The notes under the pieces were generated by a model. That model made no database searches and was not told the DNA's origin. It worked only from the letters and a program-made list of their open reading frames with translations. DNA of 64,000 nt from Microbacterium ureisolvens (GTDB lineage: Bacteria > Actinomycetota > Actinomycetes > Actinomycetales > Microbacteriaceae), in the NCBI RefSeq assembly GCF_019511645.1, contig NZ_JAEUAX010000001.1, positions 62,001 to 126,000 on the forward strand, read 5' to 3'. This document shows positions 16,968 through 25,726 of this stretch, in pieces. The stretch's first letter is position 1. Each line of letters starts with the position of its first letter. The position numbers were made by a program, and so were the translations under genes.

Positions 16968-17792
16968 ATGTCATCCGAACGCCTCGACGCGTCCGCATCC
17001 CTTCTCTCGCCGGGTCTCGAACCCGGCCCCGATCAGCGCTGGTCCACGTGGCCGGCATCTCCGCCCTCCCAGCGTGGCCCGCTGCCGCATCCGGACTGGG
17101 TCATCACCGCGTCTGGCGCGTTCGACACCGAGCTGGGCGTCGTCAAGACCGGTAAGGAAGCCGATGTGCATCTCATCGAGCGCGCGGTGCCCGGCACCGC
17201 CGGCGTGCTCCTGGCCGCCAAGCGCTACCGCAACTCACATCACAGCGACTTCCATCGTTCGGGCAGCTACGAGGAGGGGCGCACGATGCGCAACACCCGC
17301 GACGCGCGCGCCGTCACCCGCAAGTCGGCGTACGGACGCTCGGTGGCCGCGGCGCATTGGGCCGTCAGTGAGTTCGACGCGCTGTGCCGTGCGTGGGGCG
17401 CGGGGGTTCCGGTGCCGTACCCCGTGCAGGTGAGCGATACCGAGGTGCTCATGGAGTTCATCGGCGACGAGCGGGTCGCCGCGCCGCGCCTGGCACAGAG
17501 CCGTCTGCACGCTGAGGAGCTGCGGGACGCCTTCGATCAGGTCGTCGGCATCCTCGAGGCGTTCGCGCATGCCGGGTTCGCGCACGGCGACCTCTCGCCG
17601 TACAACCTGCTCGACCACCAAGGCCGCGTCGTCGTCATCGACCTGCCGCAGATCGTCGACGTCGCAGCGAACCCGCAGGGGCTCGACTTCCTCTACCGGG
17701 ACGTCGTCAACGTCTCGACGTGGTTCACCCGGCGGGGTCTCGACAACGATCCCGAGGACGTGTTCGCCCACCTCGTCGCGATGCTCTGGTGA
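16968..17792 (+). CDS. RIO-like protein kinase
   Basis: A 274-aa RIO-family atypical kinase. An N-terminal tail (~1-45) is followed by the nucleotide loop GVVKTGKEADVH (57-68), the ATP-binding Lys in LLAAKRYR (85), the catalytic HGDLSPYNLL (Asp 208, Asn 213) and the metal-binding VIDLPQ (Asp 225). All key residues are present. RIO kinases are best known from archaeal and eukaryotic ribosome maturation; bacterial substrates are not known to me. The ATG at 16968 lacks a clear ribosome-binding site and follows the in-frame leader ORF. It is convergent with the subtilase gene. Confidence 0.88.
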   Translation: MSSERLDASASLLSPGLEPGPDQRWSTWPASPPSQRGPLPHPDWVITASGAFDTELGVVKTGKEADVHLIERAVPGTAGVLLAAKRYRNSHHSDFHRSGSYEEGRTMRNTRDARAVTRKSAYGRSVAAAHWAVSEFDALCRAWGAGVPVPYPVQVSDTEVLMEFIGDERVAAPRLAQSRLHAEELRDAFDQVVGILEAFAHAGFAHGDLSPYNLLDHQGRVVVIDLPQIVDVAANPQGLDFLYRDVVNVSTWFTRRGLDNDPEDVFAHLVAMLW

Positions 17793-17817
17793 TTCACCCC
17801 GCCCCGCGGCCAATGCC

Positions 17818-17847
17818 AGGGACCCCGGCGCGTGCGCCGGGGTCCCT
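17818..17847. terminator. Bidirectional terminator between RIO kinase and subtilase
   Basis: The arms 17818-17831 and 17834-17847 form a perfect palindrome of 14-bp arms around a 2-base centre. It lies between two convergent stops (17792 and 17858) and can serve both strands. Confidence 0.85.
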
Positions 17848-17857
17848 AGCATTCGGG

Positions 17858-20800
17858 TCAGCGGACGCCCTTGGCCGGGGTCGCCTCGAACGCCTTCTCG
17901 ATCTCCTGCGTGAAGGTGTTGCCCTCGGCGTCCCTCGCGGTGACGCGGAGGTCGACCCAGCCGCCCGTGTCTGACACGGGGATCTCGGCCGCGTAGCCGC
18001 TGACCCACGCGCGCGACATGGCGAAGATGTACCCGTCGCCCTCGACCGCGCCAGTGGGGGCGTCCGTCTTCGCGCTCTCGAGCCTGACCGGCACCCAGTC
18101 GCCGCCCGCGGTGCGGGCCTCGAGCGTGGCGTCGGTGATGGCGCCCGCCGGAGCGGTGCCGGCGACATGACCGAGCTCGAGACCGAGTGGGATCGGCGAG
18201 CCCTTGCGGCGGCCTTCGCCGACGCGGTTCTCGTCGTTCACGTCGACGTCGTAGTACGCCTGGATCATCGGCAGCAGCCGGTAGTCCCAGTCGCCGAGCT
18301 TGCCCGACGCGCGGAAGGTCCAGTCGCTGACCGTCTTCGTCGAGCCGGCGAGGTGGGAGCCGTCGTGCGTCGCCGTGCTGACGACGCGCCAGTCATGCTC
18401 TCCATCGGGCAGTTCGAAGACGTTCGCCCCCTGGTGCTCGCGCTGGGCGATCAGCTCTCCGTCGAGGTAGATGTCGGTCAGCTGCTGCACCGTGGACGGT
18501 TCCATCCAGGTGTCGAAAGCGCCGGTGTGCTCGCCGTCGCCGCCATCCGCCCAGCTCGGGATGTTGATCTGGGCGTAGTCCGACGCGAGGTACGGCACCC
18601 AGTAGCCCGTGCCGACGTACGGCCGAACGATGCCGCCGTAGTAGTCGGCCCCGGTGCGCTCGCCGCGGTCGTAGGTGCGCTTGATATCGCGCATCTCCCA
18701 GCCGACCGAGGTGATGAACGTCCCCTGGTACCAGCGCAGGCCGTCGGTGTTCACCCACTCCTCGCGCTCGATGCCCCTCTGGGTGCGCAGCGGGAAGCCG
18801 CTGCCATACTCCGCGCCGGGCACGAAGTCGTACCGGAACTCGCCGATCTCCTCCGCCTGCCCGATGTATCGCGTGTCGATGCGGGCGAGGTCCTCGGGGC
18901 TGTGCCGGTAGGCCAGGTCGGCCGGGATCTCGCCCTCGCCGAAGTGGGCGATGTCGTAGGTGACCTCGGAGGTCGGCTCGCCGACCGCCGAGAGCGTGAC
19001 CTTCTTGTGGCCGCCGAGCTGCGCCAGCAGCTCACGTCCCTCCACGCCGCTGACGGCCGCGACCGGGATCGAGACGCTCGTCGTGTAGTCCTCCGATCCG
19101 ACCCATTCGCTGAGCTCGCCGTCGCCGTCGTTGACGACGATCAGCAGCTTCGATCCGGCTGCGGCCGCGTTCGCGGCGCGAGCGGATGCTGAGACCTCCG
19201 CCGACCGGGTGACCACCGCGATCTTGTCCTTGACATTCGCGGCGGCGAACTCTTCGACGCTGCCCTTTCCGGCGTCCACGGCGGCCGCCTTGAACGAGCC
19301 GTCGAGGAACGTCGAGCCGATCTGCACGATCAGGTCGAGCGGAGTCTTGCCCGCCGAGACGGTCAGCATCGGCGTCTGCAGGCGCCAGCGGGTCGCCCAG
19401 GAGAACTCCGCGTCGTCGACCTTCATCGGCTGCGCCCACAGCTCGTCGGTCCACACCGGCATCATCGCGCTCGCCGCGAAGTCGTCGACGGTCACGTCCA
19501 TTCGGCGGAAGACCTGGTCGAGCCCTTCCTGGCCGACGTCGACCGTCACCTGCTCCGCCGCGCGTGCGTCGAGGGCGACCGTACGGTTCTGGTCGAGCTC
19601 GACCGTCGGGTCGCCGACGAGGACGCTGGCGATCGTGTCGGGCGTGCGGTTCAGCTCCATGAACGACATCACCGTGTAGTCGCCCTTCATGAGGCGCAGC
19701 GTGGTCTCGCCCTCGACGAGCACCGGCTCCGCCCACTGCGTCGCCGGGTCCCACAGGAACGCGTAGGTCGTCGTCGGGTTGCCGTCGAAGCCCGTCGCGG
19801 TGAGCGTGAGGTCGTACCGTTCGGCCTCGGCGATCGTCCCGAGTGCGGTGCGGGTGACCGGCTCGCCGTCGACAGACGCCACCAGCATGCCCGACAGCTG
19901 GGTGCCGGCCGGGACCTTTGCAGGATCCACCGTCAGCGTGGCCGACCGGCTCTCGCCGGCGGGGATGGTCAGCGTGTCGACGTCCATGGTGAGCGCGTCG
20001 AACGCGATGCCCGCCGCCATCGGCCCCGGCTCGCCTCCGCCGGCTCCCGGCGTGGTGTCGCCGAGGTTCGCCGAGAGGGCGACGGTGATCTCGGCGTCCG
20101 TGCGGTTCGTGTATTCGACCGTCCGCTGGACCGGAGTCGGGGCCTCGCCCCACATCAACATGCCGAAGTCGCCCGAACCGGCGGCGATGACCGGCGCGTC
20201 CAGCGCAGCCGCGACGTTCACCACGCCCGTGCCGCCCTGATAGGCGGTGTAACCGACGTCGGTCGTGGTGCTCGCGATCGCGGCCTTCAGCTGGTCCTTC
20301 GTGTAGCCGGGGTTGGCGCTCAGCAGGATCGCGGCCTCACCCGCCACGTGCGGCGTCGCCATCGACGTGCCGCTCATGGCTATGTAGGCGCCGTCGCCGC
20401 CGCTGTCGGCGGAGCGTGCTGCGGTGACGTCGTTACCGGGGCCGGTGACGTCGGGCTTGAGCGAGCCCGAGCGTGCGAGCGGGCCCTGGCTCGTGAACCA
20501 CGACAGGGCGCCGGACGGGTCGTCGACCGAGCCGACGGTGAGCGCCTGCTCCGCCGAGCCGGGAGCGCCGATCGTCTCGGGGGCGCCGGCGTTGCCGGCC
20601 GCGACGACGAAGAGCGCCCCGGTCTCCTTCGAGATCTGGTTGAGTGACTCGGCCATGAGGTCCGTGCCGTCGGAGGCCTGCGTCGAGCCGAGGCTCATCG
20701 AGACGATCGGGGCGTTCTGACCCGCCCACTCCATCGCGTCGATGATCCACGAGTCCTGGCCCCAGCCGTCGGCGCCGAGCACCTTGCCGACGAGCAGCTG

Positions 20801-21712
20801 GGCGCCGTCGGCGACGCCGCGGTGCGTGCCGCCGCTGGCCGCGCCGGTCCCGGCGATGGTCGAGGCCACGTGCGTGCCGTGACCGTTCGGGTCGCTGTCG
20901 ACCTCCTCGCCGGGCACGAAGCTCCTCGAGTCGGCGAGCACGTGGCCCTGCAGGTCGGGGTGGGTGTCGTCGTAGCCGGTGTCGAGCACGGCCACGGTGA
21001 CCCCTTCGCCGGTGTGACCCTGGGCCCACGCCTCGGGGGCGTCGATGTAGGGCACGCTCGAGTCGAGGGTCGCGCGCACCTTGCCGTCGAGGTGGATCGC
21101 CTCGATGCCCCCGCCGAGCGAGGGCGTCGCCGAGAAGCTCCGGGCGGTCGGGGCAGTGAGCGACTGCCAGGCGGATGCGGCGTCGCTGTGGCCGAGCGTG
21201 GCCGCGGCGCCGCCGATGCTCTCGAGAGGTGTCTGCACCTCGAGACCGGGGACCGGCGCCGAGAAGGACCGCGCGGCTGCGGCGTCCTGCTGCACGATGA
21301 CCGGCGTCGCATCGACGGTCGCGTCGTCGTAGCCGTACTCGATGAGCAGCGACACGTTGAAGAGGTCCGCGTCGAGCGCGCCCGCCGCGAGGTACGGCAG
21401 TGCACTGTCGGGAACGACGTGGAGGTCGCCCGACGCCTCATACGTGCGGGCGCCGGCGCCCTCGACGGCGGTGTCGATCGAGACCGCGTGGGTGCCGTCG
21501 CTCATGTCCGTGACGGTGACGCGGTCGCCCGTGATCAGGGTGACGGAGTGGGAACTGCCGGCGACCGCCCGCGAGGTGGGGGAGTCGTCTGGGGCGGAGG
21601 TGGCGGCCGCCGGCAGAGTGGTGAGGCCGATGCCTGCGATGCCGATCGCGAGGCCGCTCGTGGCGGCGACGATCGGACGGAGGCGAGGGCCGAAGGGCTT
21701 GGGTCGTGACAT
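17858..21712 (-). CDS. Secreted multidomain subtilisin-like (S8) serine protease
   Basis: A 1284-aa exported peptidase. The signal peptide is about residues 1-38. The catalytic domain (~220-510) has the triad Asp 244 (AVLDTGYD), His 278 (GHGTHVAS) and Ser 450 (GTSMATPH), with oxyanion Asn 374 (AAGNAG). Beta-rich domains follow, and a PA-like domain near 770-880 contains KIAVVTRS and LLIVVNDGDG. The region between signal and catalytic domain may be a propeptide. The ATG at 21712 has GAGAGG upstream; the frame stays open beyond it but only by chance. A divergent TrmB-like regulator begins 82 bases away and may control it. Confidence 0.92.
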   Translation of the reverse strand: MSRPKPFGPRLRPIVAATSGLAIGIAGIGLTTLPAAATSAPDDSPTSRAVAGSSHSVTLITGDRVTVTDMSDGTHAVSIDTAVEGAGARTYEASGDLHVVPDSALPYLAAGALDADLFNVSLLIEYGYDDATVDATPVIVQQDAAAARSFSAPVPGLEVQTPLESIGGAAATLGHSDAASAWQSLTAPTARSFSATPSLGGGIEAIHLDGKVRATLDSSVPYIDAPEAWAQGHTGEGVTVAVLDTGYDDTHPDLQGHVLADSRSFVPGEEVDSDPNGHGTHVASTIAGTGAASGGTHRGVADGAQLLVGKVLGADGWGQDSWIIDAMEWAGQNAPIVSMSLGSTQASDGTDLMAESLNQISKETGALFVVAAGNAGAPETIGAPGSAEQALTVGSVDDPSGALSWFTSQGPLARSGSLKPDVTGPGNDVTAARSADSGGDGAYIAMSGTSMATPHVAGEAAILLSANPGYTKDQLKAAIASTTTDVGYTAYQGGTGVVNVAAALDAPVIAAGSGDFGMLMWGEAPTPVQRTVEYTNRTDAEITVALSANLGDTTPGAGGGEPGPMAAGIAFDALTMDVDTLTIPAGESRSATLTVDPAKVPAGTQLSGMLVASVDGEPVTRTALGTIAEAERYDLTLTATGFDGNPTTTYAFLWDPATQWAEPVLVEGETTLRLMKGDYTVMSFMELNRTPDTIASVLVGDPTVELDQNRTVALDARAAEQVTVDVGQEGLDQVFRRMDVTVDDFAASAMMPVWTDELWAQPMKVDDAEFSWATRWRLQTPMLTVSAGKTPLDLIVQIGSTFLDGSFKAAAVDAGKGSVEEFAAANVKDKIAVVTRSAEVSASARAANAAAAGSKLLIVVNDGDGELSEWVGSEDYTTSVSIPVAAVSGVEGRELLAQLGGHKKVTLSAVGEPTSEVTYDIAHFGEGEIPADLAYRHSPEDLARIDTRYIGQAEEIGEFRYDFVPGAEYGSGFPLRTQRGIEREEWVNTDGLRWYQGTFITSVGWEMRDIKRTYDRGERTGADYYGGIVRPYVGTGYWVPYLASDYAQINIPSWADGGDGEHTGAFDTWMEPSTVQQLTDIYLDGELIAQREHQGANVFELPDGEHDWRVVSTATHDGSHLAGSTKTVSDWTFRASGKLGDWDYRLLPMIQAYYDVDVNDENRVGEGRRKGSPIPLGLELGHVAGTAPAGAITDATLEARTAGGDWVPVRLESAKTDAPTGAVEGDGYIFAMSRAWVSGYAAEIPVSDTGGWVDLRVTARDAEGNTFTQEIEKAFEATPAKGVR

Positions 21713-21793
21713 CGCGCGAGCCTCTCGGTGTGGGGATCCGTGTAACCCCACCTTCCTGTGCGCGGTGCATAAAGTGGATGGCGGAGAAATGCC

Positions 21794-22810
21794 ATGGCCT
21801 GCATCCGCCAACGTCGGCGGGTCACGATGAACGACATGGAGAAGGTCGCCGTGCTCGATGCACTCGGTCTCGACGAGGCCCACACCGCGGTCTACCGCTG
21901 CGTGCTGCAGCAGCCGTCCGCGTCGACCGCCGAGATCGCGTCGGCGCTCAGCATGTCGCTGCCGCGCACGCGCCCGATCGTCGCTGAGCTCGAGCGCCTC
22001 GGCCTGCTCGCGCGTCAGGCGGCCCGCAGCGACCGGTACGTGGCATCCCCGCCCTCGATCTCGCTGCGCCCCCTGCTGCTCGAGCGCGAACGCGGACTCA
22101 CCCGCGCGCACGAGGCGCTGGTCGAGCTGAGCGATCTGTACCGGCGTTCCGCCGAGCAGCGCAGCGTCGCGGACGTGGTGGACGTCGTCATCGGCGACGA
22201 CGCCGTGCGCCAGCGCGTCGCGCAGCTGCAGGCCGCGTCGGTCGAGCAGGTGCGCGTGCTCGTTCTGCACGAGGTCGCCCTGCTCAGCGGCGAGGAGAAC
22301 ATCGAGGAGGACCGCGCACTCGCCCGCGGCGTGCGCTACCGCGTCATCGTCGAGAACGCGGTGCTCGAGCGTCCCGGCTTCCTCGCGGCGGCGCGCGAAA
22401 TGGCCCAGATCGGCGAGGAGATCCGGGTGCTGCCCACGCTGCCCACGCGCATGTTCATCGCCGACGACCAGATGGCACTGGTGCCTATGCACTCGCAGGG
22501 CGAGGATGAAGGCTTCGGCGCCCTGCTCATCCACCCGAGCGGCCTGCTCGACCTGGTCACCTCGATCTTCGAGGAGTACTGGCGGTCGGCCACAGAGTTC
22601 CTGCCGATCGCCGCCGTGCCGACCTCCGACGACGTGGACGGCGATCTGCTCCGACTGCTCCTGCTGGGAGTGACGGATGCTGCGGCCGCCGCGCAGCTCG
22701 GCATCTCACTGCGCACCGTCCAGCGTCGTGTCGCCGAGCTGATGGAGACGGCCGGCGTGACGACCCGCATGCAGCTGGGTGCGGAGGCCGTGCGACGGAA
22801 CTGGGTCTGA
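21794..22810 (+). CDS. TrmB-like transcriptional regulator with C-terminal LuxR-type HTH
   Basis: A 338-aa regulator with DNA-binding modules at both ends. Residues ~20-80 form a winged HTH (TAEIASALSMSLPRTRPIVAE) like TrmB proteins. The middle holds a PLD/TrmB-type effector region with IGDDAVRQRV. Residues ~280-335 form a second HTH (DAAAAAQLGISLRTVQRRVAEL). I chose the ATG at 21794 because GGAG lies 7 bases upstream; ATGs at 21827 and 21836 are alternatives. It is divergent from the subtilase, a pairing that suggests local control. The inducer is unknown. Confidence 0.82.
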   Translation: MACIRQRRRVTMNDMEKVAVLDALGLDEAHTAVYRCVLQQPSASTAEIASALSMSLPRTRPIVAELERLGLLARQAARSDRYVASPPSISLRPLLLERERGLTRAHEALVELSDLYRRSAEQRSVADVVDVVIGDDAVRQRVAQLQAASVEQVRVLVLHEVALLSGEENIEEDRALARGVRYRVIVENAVLERPGFLAAAREMAQIGEEIRVLPTLPTRMFIADDQMALVPMHSQGEDEGFGALLIHPSGLLDLVTSIFEEYWRSATEFLPIAAVPTSDDVDGDLLRLLLLGVTDAAAAAQLGISLRTVQRRVAELMETAGVTTRMQLGAEAVRRNWV

Positions 22811-22818
22811 CGCGTCCG

Positions 22819-23148
22819 CTACCAGCCGTAGGCGTTGAACCATTCGCGGCGACGCCGCGTCTCGGCATCCGTCTCCGCCGTGTCCGACGTGTCGTGCGCG
22901 GGCAGCCGGCCGTCGTCCAGAGGGAGGAATCGGAGACATACCGGGCACAGCGCGCGGCCATCGGGGAAGCCGTCTGCCAGCGTCGCGGCGGGGGATCCCG
23001 GCTCGCCCGACCCGCGACAGCGTGCGGGATCGGCGCCGGCATCGGTCCACATGATCGTGCGGTGACGGTGCAGCCCCGCGTGATCGAGCGGGCGCGTGCA
23101 GCGGCGCCCGCCGTTGCGGCTCCGACAGAAGTGCACGATGTCGCTCAC
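22819..23148 (-). CDS. Small Cys/His-rich protein, probably zinc-binding
   Basis: A 109-aa protein beginning SDIVHFC with two metal-site-like clusters: C-x6-C followed by spaced histidines (LDHAGLHRHR) and a CPVC pair near residue 76. The C-terminus is charged (ETRRRREWFNAYGW). I do not recognise a named family. Its GTG overlaps the stop of the MFS gene upstream (GTGA), so it is co-translated with it. It may be an accessory of that transporter or simply share its mRNA. Confidence 0.7.
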   Translation of the reverse strand: MSDIVHFCRSRNGGRRCTRPLDHAGLHRHRTIMWTDAGADPARCRGSGEPGSPAATLADGFPDGRALCPVCLRFLPLDDGRLPAHDTSDTAETDAETRRRREWFNAYGW

Positions 23149-24503
23149 GGCCGCACTCGGGGCACGTAGCGGGGAACCCACCGCACGAAGGCGAGCGCGC
23201 CGACGAGGCCGATCGCCCCCATGACACCGGTCGCGACGGACAGCGAGGCGACGGCGGCGATGCCCGACACCAGCAGCGGTGCGACCGCCCCGCCGCCGTC
23301 GGTGAGCGTGCGCCACGACCCGAGGAACGGCGCCGGATCGGTCTTGGGGGCGACGTCGGCGCCGAGCGTGAGCAGGATGCCGCTCGACAGTCCGTTGCCG
23401 ACGCCGAGCACCGCCGCGAACATCGCGAACCACATCGCCGCCTGCGGAAGGTCGTGGGTGAACGCGAGGGCGACGAAGCCCGCCCCCATCAGGATCATGG
23501 CGGGCAGGGCCGCCCACAGCCGACCGAAGCGGTCCATGACCTGCCCGCTCGCGTAGAAGAGCGCGAAGTCGATCGCGCCCGAGATGCCGACCACCAGGGC
23601 GATCGTCTGCGCGTCGAGTCCGATCGACACACCCCACAGCGGCAGCACGACCTGGCGGGCGGAGCGGACGGCCGAGAGGGATGCCGCGGCCAGGCCGAGC
23701 GTCGAGAGCACGCGGCGGTGACGCCACATCGTGCGGATGACGCCCGTTCCGGGCCCGGATCCGACACCGTCGCCCGGCGCACCTGTCCGGCGGACGGGGA
23801 TGGAGCCGGTGACCGGCTCGCCGGTGTCCTCGGTGTCGACGGCGTCCTCGGTGTCGACGGCGTCCTCCGTGTCGGCGCCCCCTCGCGTCGGTGCGGACGT
23901 CGGCGCGACGAACTGCTTCTCGGGGTCGGGACCGAACAGGACGAGCAGGACCGTCGCGACGAGGCATCCGCCGAAGAACCAGATCGCGGCGTGCTCGTCG
24001 CCGGTGAGTGCGAGGAGCCCTGCGGCCACGAACGGGCCGACGAACATTCCGAGACGGAAGGTGCCGCCGAGAAGGGACAGCGCGCGGGCCCGGAACGACA
24101 AGGGCACCCGCGTCGTCATGAACGAGTGGCGCGCCAGACCGAAGGCCGCCGCGCAGAAGCCGATGAGGAACACCGCGATCGCGAAGATGCCGAGGGACGG
24201 CGCGAGGGCCATGCCCACCACGCCCGCGAGCGACAGGACGCCTGCGATCGCCATGGTGAGACGCTCTCCGATGCGCGCCACGGCCCAGCCGGCAGGGATG
24301 TTGCCGCAGAGCTGACCCACCACGAGCGCGGAGGCGACGAGCGCGGCGATGGCGACATCGGCCCCGAGCTGCGCGGCGATGACGGGGATCAGCGGGATGA
24401 CGGCACCCTCGCCGAGCGCGAACAGCACGGTGGGGCCGTAGACCATCGGGCCGAACCGCCACAGCACGTCGCGGGCGGTGGGGGAATCGGCGTGATCGGA
24501 CAT
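23145..24503 (-). CDS. MFS transporter
   Basis: A 452-aa major facilitator protein with about 12 hydrophobic segments in two halves. It has the family loop motif [11 protein letters not shown] in the second half and [12 protein letters not shown] in the first. The central cytosolic loop (~210-255) is acidic and carries a tandem repeat (VDTEDA), encoded by 23826-23876. The substrate cannot be predicted; drug-efflux-like members are similar. It starts at ATG 24503, 25 bases from the divergent prfB start. It is coupled to the small Cys/His protein gene downstream. Confidence 0.88.
   Translation of the reverse strand: MSDHADSPTARDVLWRFGPMVYGPTVLFALGEGAVIPLIPVIAAQLGADVAIAALVASALVVGQLCGNIPAGWAVARIGERLTMAIAGVLSLAGVVGMALAPSLGIFAIAVFLIGFCAAAFGLARHSFMTTRVPLSFRARALSLLGGTFRLGMFVGPFVAAGLLALTGDEHAAIWFFGGCLVATVLLVLFGPDPEKQFVAPTSAPTRGGADTEDAVDTEDAVDTEDTGEPVTGSIPVRRTGAPGDGVGSGPGTGVIRTMWRHRRVLSTLGLAAASLSAVRSARQVVLPLWGVSIGLDAQTIALVVGISGAIDFALFYASGQVMDRFGRLWAALPAMILMGAGFVALAFTHDLPQAAMWFAMFAAVLGVGNGLSSGILLTLGADVAPKTDPAPFLGSWRTLTDGGGAVAPLLVSGIAAVASLSVATGVMGAIGLVGALAFVRWVPRYVPRVRP
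23826..23876. repeat. 18-bp tandem repeat in the MFS central loop
   Basis: About 2.8 copies of an 18-bp unit, the first two identical, encode VDTEDA repeats in the cytosolic loop. The copy number is a multiple of three bases, so it can vary without breaking the frame. Confidence 0.85.
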
Positions 24504-24514
24504 CGCTTCCACGT

Positions 24515-24520
24515 TAGTCT
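24515..24520 (+). promoter_or_regulatory. Candidate -10 box (TAGTCT) for prfB
   Basis: TAGTCT ends 8 bases before the prfB ATG at 24529. The transcript would be leaderless or nearly so. Confidence 0.4.
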
Positions 24521-24528
24521 GGAGTGTC

Positions 24529-25641
24529 ATGCTCGACTTCGATCCTTCCGCCGACATCCAGGCCCTGCGTTCCACGTTCGCCGACATCAAGGCCGTGGTC
24601 GACGTCGAGGCACTCAACGCCGACATCGCCCGCCTCAGCGAGGAGGCCGGTGCCCCCAACCTCTGGGATGACGTCGAGAAGGCGCAGAAGGTCACCAGCG
24701 CCCTCAGCCACCGGCAGGCCGAGCTCAAGCGCATCACGGATGTCGAGCAGCGCCTGGACGATCTGGATGTGCTCGTCGAGCTCGCCAACGAGATGGACGA
24801 CGAGGACTCCGCCGAAGAGGCCCGGCACGAGATCGCCGAGCTGGAGGACATCGTGAGCCAGCTCGAGGTGCAGACCCTCCTCGACGGCGAGTACGACGAG
24901 CGCTCCGCGGTCGTCACGATCCGCTCCGGAGCCGGGGGCGACGACGCCACCGACTTCGCCGAGATGCTGCTGCGCATGTACCTGCGCTGGGCGGAGCGGC
25001 ACAAGTACCCGGTGAAGGTCATGGACACGTCCTACGCCGAGGGCGCGGGCATCAAGTCCGCGACGTTCGAGGTCGACGCCCCCTACGCGTACGGCACCCT
25101 GTCGGTCGAGGCCGGCACGCATCGCCTCGCGCGCATCAGCCCATTCGGTTCGGCCGACAAGCGCCAGACCTCCTTCGCGGCGGTCGAGGTCATCCCGGTG
25201 ATGGAGGAGGCCGTGGAGGTCGACATCCCCGAGAACGACCTGCGCGTCGACGTGTTCCGCTCCTCTGGCCCCGGCGGCCAGTCCGTGAACACGACGGACT
25301 CGGCCGTGCGCCTGACGCACATCCCCACCGGCATCGTCGTGTCGATGCAGAACGAGAAGTCGCAGATCCAGAACCGCGCCGCCGCGATGCGCGTGCTCCA
25401 GACGCGCCTGCTCCTGCTCAAGCGCGAGGAAGAGGCGGCGAAGAAGAAGGAGCTCGCCGGCACGATCACCGCGAGCTGGGGTGACCAGATGCGCTCGTAC
25501 TTCCTCTACGGCCAGCAGCTCGTCAAGGATCTCCGCACCGGCCACGAGGTGGGCAACCCTGCGATCGTCTTCGACGGCGACCTGGACGGCTTCATCTCCG
25601 CCGGCATCCGCTGGCGCAAGCGCAAGGACGACGACGACTGA
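24529..25641 (+). CDS. prfB: Peptide chain release factor 2
   Basis: Terminates translation at UGA and UAA. The 370-aa protein has the class signature of RF2: the stop-codon recognition tripeptide SPF (204-206) and the GGQ catalytic motif in GPGGQSVN (249-251). The frame is uninterrupted from the ATG, so the in-frame UGA programmed frameshift used by many bacteria is absent. It heads the conserved prfB-ftsE-ftsX-smpB region. The start lies just after a -10-like box. Confidence 0.97.
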   Translation: MLDFDPSADIQALRSTFADIKAVVDVEALNADIARLSEEAGAPNLWDDVEKAQKVTSALSHRQAELKRITDVEQRLDDLDVLVELANEMDDEDSAEEARHEIAELEDIVSQLEVQTLLDGEYDERSAVVTIRSGAGGDDATDFAEMLLRMYLRWAERHKYPVKVMDTSYAEGAGIKSATFEVDAPYAYGTLSVEAGTHRLARISPFGSADKRQTSFAAVEVIPVMEEAVEVDIPENDLRVDVFRSSGPGGQSVNTTDSAVRLTHIPTGIVVSMQNEKSQIQNRAAAMRVLQTRLLLLKREEEAAKKKELAGTITASWGDQMRSYFLYGQQLVKDLRTGHEVGNPAIVFDGDLDGFISAGIRWRKRKDDDD

Positions 25642-25726
25642 TCGAGCCCGCACTCGGCGAACCGATGCGCAAACGATGAGTGTCGCTGGACCGGGGCCGG
25701 TGGCGTCCGCATAGGCTCGTTAGGCC

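Noticed and set aside
21713..22534. Upstream extension of the subtilase reading frame to 1558 codons
   Set aside because: The extra region is antisense to the TrmB-like regulator, has no protein-like pattern, and the ATG at 21712 has a ribosome-binding site and a proper signal peptide.
24529..24620. Programmed frameshift in prfB
   Set aside because: The frame is continuous from the ATG with no in-frame TGA near codon 25.
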